The notes under the pieces are model-generated. The model worked only from the letters and a program-made list of their open reading frames with translations, had not been told where the DNA came from and ran no database searches. This document shows positions 55,257-64,000 of a DNA stretch of 64,000 nt, in pieces. The DNA is taken from assembly GCA_011319805.1 (NCBI GenBank), contig SJRY01000206.1:175359-239358 (forward strand). The letters are read 5' to 3'. Both the position numbers and the translations under genes were made by a program. The stretch is from Macrocybe gigantea. Taxonomy: Eukaryota > Basidiomycota > Agaricomycetes > Agaricales > Callistosporiaceae. Each line of letters starts with the position of its first letter. Within the stretch, counting starts at the first letter, position 1.

Positions 55257-56877
55257 GCTTGTTCAAGGAACATCCCCACCAGCTGTTGAAGTCCAGGCAT
55301 AGGATGATACCTTCTGGGCTGACGAGACGTCCGTCCCGTTTGATGCATCTCGCCTTGGTTCCATCCCATAGGAACTTGGCCTTGCAGTATTTGAAACCCC
55401 CGTGGCATCGTCTCACCAAGCATAAGGGGCAGATTGAGGCATGGTGGGTTCCATGCTCGGCTGCAGATGCTATGCGTAGGTCATCCCCGCTGTGCTGAGC
55501 GGCGTGATGTGAGGATCGTTGACTTACCGATGCCGTGTGGCATCATCTTCCTTGTGCGAGCGCTTCCTCTGGCGTTTAGGAGACCTCGCGCTCCTCGGAC
55601 TGGTCTGCTGTTGTTGTCCATCTCGCTGCCTCTTCCAATTTCCATTGTTCCGTCGTGGGGAATGCAATGTGACTTCTGCTTCGAACTTTCGGCATACATC
55701 TGCCAAGCTACGTCCCGCGTGGAATGGGGCAAGATGTAGGGAGGAGGGTGTGCATCCCATACGCGAGGTATAAGGGAAGGTGTGGGGTAGGCATCGCAGG
55801 TCCATTGGTATGTGCAGGACCCAGCCATGGTTCACGATGTTATTTGGCCTGTCGAGGCATGGGTGGGTACCCAATGGCAGGTGCCGCAAATGGCATGCAG
55901 GACATGGTTTTTTTTTTTTTTTTTTTGGAGATGGGTGCTGTGTGGGCATTATGTCATGAGCCAGCAATAGCAGTGTAGGAGGATGAAAAGGGGTTCCTTT
56001 AGCTTACGTTGAAGGCCGTTCGAGATTGGACTTTGCTCACCTTTTTAACTCCTCGCTCTGGTGCTTGCTCCAAACCTCCTTCCGCATCTGTTGCATCAAT
56101 TTTTCGTTGACGAGTGCGATGTTGAAAGGCTTGCCCTGCTCCAATCATTGGTGCCAGGTGTCACGAGCTTGTGCTTGATATAGCAGAAGAATCTCATCCC
56201 CATGTTCTTCGTCTCGTACGTCGCTCATCTCCAATGCCATGAAGAACTGGAATAGGCTATCGATGTATCTCTCAGGCCAGCTGGCTTGGCAGATGTGTTT
56301 CAGAAATTGTTGCCTGGCGAAGGAGAATTGCTCCCATGACAGCCTTTCATCTGGGATCGCTCGTTTGGAGGCGCGTAGTGTGGATATTGGTTGCAGGGTC
56401 ACCGCACTCCCATCTGGGGTCCTTGCGAAGGCAAGGGCGTCGTCGGACATTAAGGTGGCCTCCGATGTGGTCATGGCCATGCCTTCCCTAGTGAAGTACC
56501 ATAATTCGACATACTTTGCCTCCTTGATCTTACTGAGGGCGAATGAGGAGGGCCTGGATAGGATGCGGTCACCTATGTCTTCGTTGTCGTTGCCCTCCTC
56601 TGGAGGGATTGGTCTTGGTTCCCTCCCGCTCCTCCCATTCTCGAACCTGTCTGTTCCATGCCTGTGTGAGGAGTTGCCGGACCTGCTCTTCGTCCATGCC
56701 TCTCTCAGTGAGTGCCGCCCTCATGGCACCCAACAGAATTTCGGGCTTGGGGATTTCATTTGGGTTCCTTGGGGGCATCCTGCATTGCCGTGAGTTGAAT
56801 GACGAGGATGAGAGGTCTGAGCTAGAGAGAGTAGCGGACGCAGGCGACAGTCGTGAAGCAAGAGACGACTGTCTCAC
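55257..56877 (-). pseudogene. DIRS-type gag region, interrupted
   Basis: Pieces read MPPRNPNEIPKPEILLG, RILSRPSSFALSKIKEAKY, VELWYFTREGMAMTTS, LSWEQFSFARQQFLKHI, WPERYIDSLFQFFMALE and, near the end, CLDFNSWWGCSLNK with a CCHC-like HECSGCGHKDHGAQGC knuckle (55190-55260). One shift of the opposite sign (about 56600) and an in-frame TGA interrupt it. Confidence 0.65.
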
Positions 56878-56889
56878 GCCCTGCGTCCA

Positions 56890-57816
56890 CGCGAAGACCT
56901 CATTCTAGTACTTAGTCATGCTTCCTATGTAATAGACTATCCAACTTGAACGATTCCGCTGATGTTCAACCACGCGGTCACGTGGTCACACGCGTGTTAC
57001 ATAATCAATGTGAGTCCGAATGTGTCATGGTGTTGGCCAAGCCGTATTCTCTTCAGTATCATTCTAGCGGACTCCGTGATTTCGACGAGATAAGACAAGC
57101 CGTACTATAGGCTGTGAGTATGGTTATATGGCTACTTCCTACAAGTCCCCTGTCTTTTTTGGGAGACTCAAATCCTAGAGCTGACGCAGCTTGAGCGGCT
57201 CTTCCCACAACAGTCATCATCTCCTACTCCGAGAATGCGGATTCATGGAGCGCCGAGTGTCATTTTTTATGCTATGCCTTACAAAGCCGTAGAGCCGCAC
57301 TGATCCAATCGGTCATTCACCTTTTCCTGAGTTATTCCAAGAGTACCGGATGCGTGCTTTATAGATAGCAGCCATGAAAAATGCGCCTGAATATCTCGTG
57401 AGTCTCCAGCTTCCATGACTACCTTTCAACAAATGCTAGACCGAGACCCTTCAGTTTTCAGGAAGGACGTTGGCAACTCAAAGAAGATCGATTATAGCAC
57501 GAAGATACGTCGTAGGAGCGATGCCACAGGACATACTCAATGCTTAGTGTCAGATATAGGAGACCAGAAGATCACATCCTCACATCGCACACTGCATCGG
57601 TCAGCGGATTCGTCTACGACACTCAAGCGGCGGGCCGTGTTTATAGCAGTGCAAAGAAATATGAAAATTGCCTCCAACCGTTGCACAGGTGTGAGACCGA
57701 AGAAAACAAAGAAGAAAGAGAAAACACAAAAGATGGACCGATCAAGAAAGGCGGGAATGTAGAAGATAATTAAACTGAAAACGTAAGTGAGCGACAGCAG
57801 TAACATCGACGCGGGA
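56890..57816. other. intergenic region, nothing recognised
   Basis: Right flank of the DIRS-like element and 3' flank of the next gene. Only short, unconvincing open frames. Confidence 0.45.
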
Positions 57817-58575
57817 TCAATCCGATTCGATTCCATCCAATTCTGGCGTCCAATTGTGAGCTCTTTGCAATCTCATTGCCCTCCTTGGGGGTGCCGACGA
57901 TCTTTGCTCGGCTGCATAGCCCTCTGGGTCGATGATCTCCGTGCCATGAGGTCCAAGGACTCTGGGATGCCTTGCCGTACTCCCACCTGCATCTTCCTCC
58001 TCGGTGTCCACGTCGGTCTCTTGCACATCCTCATCGTTAGGGACTAGCTGTTCATAGGCGGCTCGATGGACTTCCATTAGGTTTTCCAGCTGCGTCTCAA
58101 AGATCTCTTGGAGGCGAACCTCCATCATTGATTCACGCATCTGGATCCCCTCCCGGGTCAGATCATCATCCACAAGAACGAAGCGAGAGCTGTTATCATC
58201 GTGCGACGTCCAAATTTGGCCTGGGCTTCGCTGGAGCGGTTTGTGGACAAGTTTGCGGGGTGTGGCAGGCACAAGTGGCGCGTTTCTTGTGACGGGAGTG
58301 TGAAACGATTGTGGGTAGAATCCGTCGTCCGAGAGATCTGCGACGGTGGAGGCAGGAGATAGTGTCGAAATTGTCGAGACCGAATCGGATTTTGATGCAG
58401 AAGGGAAGGAAGGACCCATACTCTGTTGGATAGAAGGCAGCACGTTTCCGCTGGTGACGACATTCGTATCTCCTGGATACTGCCATCGCGTGTGCGTGCC
58501 CAACCCGGTGGCCGAAGAAGTAACGATCACGATAGGCTCTTTCGCAAGCGCTCTGGTTTTACTGCGAGTCTGCAT
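57817..58575 (-). CDS. hypothetical protein, 252 residues
   Basis: Single-exon protein from ATG at 58575: MQTRSKTRALAKEPIVIV, a Ser/Thr-rich middle, a helical charged segment (MRESMMEVRLQEIFETQLEN), an acidic run (ETDVDTEEEDAGG) and a basic end. No signal peptide, TM helix or known domain. Composition suggests a nuclear protein, but that is weak. The length of uninterrupted frame supports a real gene. Confidence 0.55.
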   Translation of the reverse strand: MQTRSKTRALAKEPIVIVTSSATGLGTHTRWQYPGDTNVVTSGNVLPSIQQSMGPSFPSASKSDSVSTISTLSPASTVADLSDDGFYPQSFHTPVTRNAPLVPATPRKLVHKPLQRSPGQIWTSHDDNSSRFVLVDDDLTREGIQMRESMMEVRLQEIFETQLENLMEVHRAAYEQLVPNDEDVQETDVDTEEEDAGGSTARHPRVLGPHGTEIIDPEGYAAEQRSSAPPRRAMRLQRAHNWTPELDGIESD

Positions 58576-59249
58576 CGTTTTAATAGTGGCGAGGACCGTG
58601 AGTGGAGTAAATGGTCTGTGTCAACGGGATGTCGAAAGAGAGCTTGTGTGTGCTTTAATCTGTTTCCGTCAGTCCATGAGTTGACCGGTATTAATACCTC
58701 TGATTCAGTTGTTCTTTGAGCAGGCCTTTGAGCGGGACCCTCTTTGGCCTCTCTGTTTTTGATCGTGGCCTTCTGGTCTTCGTCAAAGCTGAGAGGCGTC
58801 TTCATTGCATTGATTCCCTTCGGCGTTCCTTGGATAAAGCGGCCAACAATTTCATAATTGCCGAAAAAAGATCGTTGCCCGCTTTGTCGCTCCGAACATA
58901 GCGTCGTTGGCCACTTTGGCGGCACGAGCACCATGGTTACTGGTCGAGGGGTACAAGCAATGTGGCCCGAAAGGCACATATACCGCCTGGTAGAAAAGCA
59001 CCAAGAGTGAGGGACGATGTCATGGAGGCAGGAAGCTATGAACGTGTCTCATTCTGGTCTAGACGCTCAACAAGCCACTCTGTGCTTTACGTGCTTATGA
59101 AGGAGGACAATAGGACCGCAGAGGACCCATGCATTTGTTCCGATGACCCGAAAGCTGTGGCCCCATAAAAAGAGAAAAACAAACAAAAGAAAAGCAAAAC
59201 CAATAGAAAAATCATGATCACATGAATGGCTTCGTTAATTCATGTCCTT
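58576..59249. other. intergenic region
   Basis: A minus-strand open frame at 58527-58979 (MVLVPPKWPTTLC...) might be a 5' exon or unrelated; I see no supporting family. The remainder is 3' flank of the bestrophin-like gene. Confidence 0.4.
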
Positions 59250-61518
59250 TCACCTCTCACGAGTCTGCTTGTCCACATCTCTCCAGCTATTAACGAGTGT
59301 CCGCTTAACACTGGCTATGCCAGGGGATGGGCCGTCCTTGGGATTGGGCAGCCGATAGTTGCCTCCCAGTTTGACCAAGTCTTCAGCATTACGACGATCG
59401 GCAGGGGCGAAGGGTTGGTTCCTGAGTCAGTGAAATGAGCAAATCTGGGAACGGATCAAAGCCGATAGCGATTGGTTTACCATGGACTGAAGATGAAGGA
59501 AACTGGTTCCGGGTTGGTATAGGTCGTGATCTCATGCAGTTCTCTTTGAAGAGCGAGGCAGAAACCATCCAGATCTACGACAATACGCGGTAAACCCACC
59601 GCCAGCGTCCAAAGAGCCTTTTATGTTCTTACCTAGGTCGTTCAAATCGTAATTGAAAGGATTCTCGCTGGTTCACAAGTCGTCAGTGAGTGCCTCAAAG
59701 AGAAGAACGCGAAGCAAAGCTGACATCTCCTGTCCGATTTCGAGGAAGCCGACCAGCAAAAATGACGTGAAGGCCGTTCCGGGGATCGTGAACCATCCGA
59801 AATCCTTGTAAATTTGGAACTAGAGGACATGAACATTGTGCACAACAGCGAACTGTCAAAGGAGGCCACACTGACTGGTAGGAACAAAAGGTAAAGCCAA
59901 AGCGATAATCTCAGATGAGCTTGATACGCAAATGGCAGTGGAGTGTTCCGAATGCGTTCCAAGTTCGTCAAAGTGTCCTGAAGGCTCGTAAGGTTGTTAT
60001 TCAAGCCCGTCGCCACAGCTGATTGTAACAAATTCGACTCCATCAAGACTATTGGTTCCGTTAGTTAGTGTAGAGCTGCCAGCGCTTCACAAGGCCATGA
60101 ACGTACAACCGATATAGCTTTAAAAAGCAATGAGCATCAGTGGATTAGACTTGAGACAGGCACGCACCCGGATAAAACAAGGATGATTTCTACCGGCACA
60201 TTGCTCTCCACCGCATCTGCTTTTTTGAACTGCTTGATAATGTCGTCCTCAGCAGTCTTCTTTTTCTTGAGCATCCGATTGCCCAAGAACCTGAAGAACT
60301 TCAAGACGGGCATGTAATCATATATCGTATGCTTGGGAGGGTTCCTAGCAGGCCTGAGGGGACGATCGCTAGCAATCTGTGGAAGTAACATCTCTGGATC
60401 AAACACACGGGTACGCCTCTTTCGACGGTCACCGGGACGCGGAGCCTTTGTAAATTTGGGCCAACTGGAGTTGGACTTTTCGTCATCTCCGGATGTCTCT
60501 GTGACATTTCCAGACCTGGTCATGTCCGGAAGCGAGCCTGTGCGTATCGGTCGGTAGGTGCCTATCTCCGTGGCCGAGCGAACGTTATGTGTGGCCTGAA
60601 GGTCGTGTGGAACGTCATGGGAGACCCTCCATAAGGGAAGCATGTCCGCTTCGTTATGGAATTCACCGGGGAGAGATCCACTAGGGACGTTGGCATAACG
60701 AGGGAGGAAGCAAATGAGCGGATAGAGGTCGCGATAATATACCCCTGGCTCTCCACGAAGGAAATGCTAAGTTTCGAACTTTTCGTGAGCATTTGGAAGA
60801 TTTTCTATTGGCCAGTTATATATGGTACCTTGACCGAAACCGAGAATGCTTGGATCTGTAGAAGAGTCGTACTTCATGAGCTTCAGGTGCAGCGCGCGAT
60901 GAAAATAAATCTACCAGATTGATCATTGTTTTCTTCTCGATAATATGACGAAGCACCATTTCGGCCTTGTCTTTCTCTGTCTGCTCCTGTATCTCCGTCT
61001 TGTCATCTCCGGTGTTTTGCGGACGATCCACAGGGACGTGTATCCAGATCTCGGAGCAAAGTTTATGAAGAGAACCCGATGATCCCAACGAATTTACTTA
61101 CGAATTGAGCAAGGTTCTTCGAAGCGACGGCAATGCTCGCCCACATCTTTCTCCCTTCTTGATACCTGTCGTTGCATGCGTAACTCTCCAAGCCTTCTTA
61201 ACATCGCCAAATGAACACACCTCTCATAGGCAGAAGATGTTCTGAAAGATATGACGAGACCGAGCACCGTACCAAGCACCGTCAGCAGTTGAGTCGGGAG
61301 AATGAGTTGATGAGATGTAAACTTGGACACGCCTGAGACCACTGACAACAACACGAAGATTCAGCACATCATAGATAACGGCATGACAAATGTGAGGAGA
61401 ACTTACTGATGGCAATGAGGGTGAAGAAGAGCACCTCTGGCCAGATGTCGTTGACCACAGTCGCGTTGAACTTCTTAGCGGTCCACCTGCCGCGGAAAAG
61501 TGGATTATGTGCAACCAT
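59250..61518 (-). CDS. bestrophin-like anion channel (UPF0187/RFP-TM), copy 1
   Basis: Putative chloride/anion channel of the bestrophin superfamily. The start (61518) reads MVAHNPLFRGRWTAKKFN, VVNDIWPEVLFFTLIAI, followed by LPTQLLTVLGTVLGLVISF and RTSSAYERC, the family signature. The middle contains a soluble insertion (MLPLWRVSHDVPHDLQA, with Arg/Lys and Ser-rich segments), KFFRFLGNRMLKKKK, then further TM helices, ENPFNYDLNDL and DLDGFCLALQRELHEITTY. The last exon is NQPFAPADRRNAEDLVKL to SWRDVDKQTRER. At least nine exons. A second copy lies at the right edge in the same orientation. Confidence 0.85.
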
Positions 61519-62317
61519 CGCGCACCGATCAACGTCGTTATTGTCTTGCTGAAGTTGACTGATACTCTACTTCGACGGGGGAACCGCCGCGGGGTAACCG
61601 GAAGGCAGGGCGGAGAATGAGAGAGAGCCAACGTTCTAAGCGATGAAACTCGACGTTCTTTTATACATCCTCGTGTTCGGAGCAAGGCGCACGGTTTGAA
61701 TGGGCTGAATGCGAAACGTCATTAAAAATGTGTGGGCATTGATGAAGATAGGCGGCTTTCCTGTTCCGTTCTCAAAAGTACCGTCATTGTGCGAGCCCCC
61801 AGATCTCGCAATAATCGTCTTGGTTTTGTACGTGGTAGAGAGCTTATTAGGTCTTCGTCATTTTCAAGGTGAAGCCTGTGGTTACGCCGGATTCGAAATT
61901 CGGCTTGACTTGTTGGTGACAATGCTAGCAGGGTCGAGATTGCCGTCCATCACTCTAAGGGCTCACCCCAGCAAATGGCTCCGACATGAACTTGCTGAGC
62001 GAGGCGCCGAAGCGCGTTTTTGTTTGCATCCAGGAATGGATCAGTTGTTAGCCCTGCTTTTATCACGTTTAAATCGTTTTTTAAGTCACAGGATTGGTGC
62101 ATGATATCTGATGTGCACGCGTTGCTGAAATGGGCGTCTGGATTCATGTCTAGTGTTCCAAGAAGGATCGTTCGTCTTTTTCATAAAAAATGCCCATATG
62201 AACGGAATGTAGTCTGCCGAAGTATACATTACCCAGACCAAAGCCATGGAGAGTGAGGACGATAAGCCACGATGATCGATGATAATATCTATCTCATTAC
62301 ATCTCTTATACTAGAAA
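61519..62317. other. intergenic region, nothing recognised
   Basis: Promoter side of bestrophin-like copy 1. Open frames are short; no repeat seen. Confidence 0.45.
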
Positions 62318-62710
62318 CTAATTACACGCCCTCTGCCTCACTATCATCTGCAATCCGATCCTTCTTTTGTTTGGTTTATGAGCTATTTCAATCTTACGCC
62401 ATGCCCATGCCCCAGCATCAAAATCTAGGAACCAACCAGGTGGTGTGTCGAGAAGAAGCAAGTCCTGTAGCTTCTTCACATCTTCTGGAGGAGGTCTATG
62501 TGACGCAACGTTTCCATAGCTGTCCGCAATCGATATGATCGTCTCCCAACCTACTACCATTTCCATAGTTGGCGTGATAGACCCAATGCCCAGCGCATCT
62601 CGGGTATGTCTGGCAATACGTCGCATCGTGCGAGCAATTTTGATATCGGTGCCGTCACCATAAACGATGAGCTCAGAGTGGGCCTTTGCCAAACGATGCA
62701 TTTCGGACAC
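62318..62710 (-). CDS. hypothetical protein or gene fragment, 130 residues
   Basis: The reading MSEMHRLAKAHSELIVYGD, TMEMVVGWETIISIADSYG and TPPGWFLDFDAGAWAWRK looks protein-coding, with no domain that I can name. An incomplete gene is possible: upstream on the minus strand the sequence stays open in another frame. Confidence 0.35.
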   Translation of the reverse strand: MSEMHRLAKAHSELIVYGDGTDIKIARTMRRIARHTRDALGIGSITPTMEMVVGWETIISIADSYGNVASHRPPPEDVKKLQDLLLLDTPPGWFLDFDAGAWAWRKIEIAHKPNKRRIGLQMIVRQRACN

Positions 62711-63723
62711 GCAGAACAGCCGTATCGAAACCTTGGAGGCTGATAATGGTAGCCTCGGAGAACACGTGGCAACCCGGGTGGAAGTTCTGCGCGTGGAAGC
62801 TGCTTCATTGCAGTGACGAGGTCCTGATGGAAGATTTGGCTCGTATTCGATATGGAATCAGAAAAACTACACGCAAACCCTTTCCCCTGTTCAATGGGGG
62901 TTGGAAGGCAACTGGAAGCGCAGCGTAGTCACCGAGTCAAAATGGGAGGTTGACGAGGGATTTCTATTCTCAGTCATGTTGTAGATTGAGTTGAATGAAG
63001 GTTCCAATATGAGCAACGTGCCACGAACCAAGGTTCGTCCAGCTGAGCAAAGCACGTGACGCGATGAGTGCCAGCCAAGCGTCATCCCAGTGCCCGAGCA
63101 GCCCTCAGCATAACTTGCCATAATTTTCTACCCTACCCTCCCACCCTAATTAGCACGCTTGCACTGTGATACCCTGTGTACATTCGTAGTTGCATACTCG
63201 CATATAGCATACAGTTTCCCACTTCTGTACATCGGAGACAGAACTAGAGCGATGAATCAGGCACAGCTTGTCACATAGCTTGCACAGCGTGCAAGGAAAA
63301 AGGCATGGCGGAGGCACACGGTTTCCATGTTGCTCATATTGGGGACCGCATTGTGCGCTGGCGACATTGAGACTGACAGCGAGTTTAGCACGTTCCTAAG
63401 TTGACAGAAAGAAGTAAGAAGTAAGAAATGATCACATAAGGGAGGTGGTAGCAGGCATAGTCGCTTGCATGTCTCGTTGTGCTGAAATTTAGCCAAAGTC
63501 ACGTCATTAAAGGAAAGACTAGAACAAGTACCCAAACGACAGCAAAGATTAAACGAGAGTATAGACGACGCTCTAAAGCCCAAACCTACTTTTTCTTATT
63601 AAAGGAAAGGTGATGAGGTCTAAATGACATGAAATCCAAGAAAATGCAGAGTCCATTTCATAAACCGGAAGCTTGCTTGAGACGAGAGTTGGAGGAACAT
63701 TGGGGTAGCCTAAATAATCCAAA
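62711..63723. other. intergenic region, nothing recognised
   Basis: Contains the 3' flank of bestrophin-like copy 2; only short open frames are present. Confidence 0.4.
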
Positions 63724-64000
63724 TTATGACCATAGGGAGGTGTCTTGTCCCAACGCGCGTTGCGAATCCTTCAGCGTTGATAGTAGTTCATAGGATCCGC
63801 CAAATGTCTTCAAAGCTGACGCGTCTTCTTTGTCCACATCTCTCCAACTATTGACAAGAGTACGCCTGATGCTTGCCATTCCAGGCGATGGGCCATCCTT
63901 GGAATGAGGAACTTCGTACTTTCCTCCGTGTCGCACAATCTCTTCAGCGCTTCGTCGATCTGCCGGCGCGAAGGGTTGATTCCTGTTTTCGTGGGATTAG
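63724..64000 (-). CDS. bestrophin-like protein, copy 2 (3' end only)
   Basis: The last exon reads NQPFAPADRRSAEEIVRHGG, KDGPSPGMASIRRTLVNSW and ends ALGQDTSLWS. It closely parallels the last exon of copy 1 (NQPFAPADRRNAEDLVKLGG, KDGPSPGIASVKRTLVNSW), but has a longer C-terminus. The rest of the gene lies beyond the right edge. Confidence 0.8.

Larger units (their letters stand above)
52769..56877 (-). mobile_element. DIRS-like retroelement, recombinase truncated
   Basis: Order on the minus strand: gag-like region, reverse transcriptase/RNase H, tyrosine recombinase. No LTRs. Frame breaks and an in-frame TGA (within the gag, near 56145) mark it as defective. The recombinase is cut at the AT-rich array, so the left terminus is missing. 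A T-run (about 55910-55927) lies between gag segments. Confidence 0.8.

Overview
The window looks like a euchromatic-to-accessory stretch of a mushroom-forming basidiomycete (Agaricomycetes) genome. The grounds are many 50-60 nt introns with GT(R)NG...YAG borders, 9-10 nt micro-exons, and a repeat cargo typical of this class: a Plavaka-type transposase, a DIRS-like tyrosine-recombinase retroelement, a Ty3 chromovirus with a chromodomain, and DUF6698 and SPT5-like KOW genes.

Left part (1-31 kb) is mostly housekeeping: a chitin synthase cut by the left edge; a small CX5R tyrosine/dual-specificity phosphatase; a tandem cluster (6.9-11.7 kb) of three secreted cysteine-rich paralogues built by local duplication that also dragged along a dead piece of the phosphatase; a GH2 beta-mannosidase (-); the RCE1 CAAX protease (+); mitochondrial ATP synthase subunit f (-); a 62-aa Cys-rich protein (-); the GPI transamidase subunit GPI16/PIG-T (-); an AFG2/DRG1-type AAA ATPase (+); and a peroxisomal (SKL-ending) 4-coumarate:CoA-ligase-like enzyme (+), tail-to-tail with a dienelactone hydrolase that has lost its 5' exons.

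Middle part (32-57 kb) is a mobile-element block. It opens with an AT-rich array, followed by a DUF6698 gene and an SPT5-like NGN/KOW gene (both -), a 208-bp near-perfect palindrome, and a Plavaka transposase gene (+) split by a complete Ty3/gypsy chromovirus with identical 320-bp LTRs and a 5-bp target duplication. A repeat-rich GATA zinc-finger gene, a second AT-rich array and a DIRS-like element (-) with a truncated recombinase close the block.

Right part (57-64 kb) holds an unrecognised acidic protein gene and two tandem bestrophin-like anion channel genes (-), the second cut by the right edge.

Three observations stand out. First, the secreted family consists of two homologous four-cysteine modules, each encoded by its own exon, in three tandem copies. 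Second, the chromovirus has an 11-nt self-priming site and a roughly 1.05-kb leader containing no ATG at all, ending in an ATGA stop/start overlap with gag. Third, nearly all frame breaks in the repeats (ten in the chromovirus alone) are shifts of the same sign, as if one base were missing each time; this fits uncorrected assembly deletions better than biological decay, although the elements could also be genuinely mutated.
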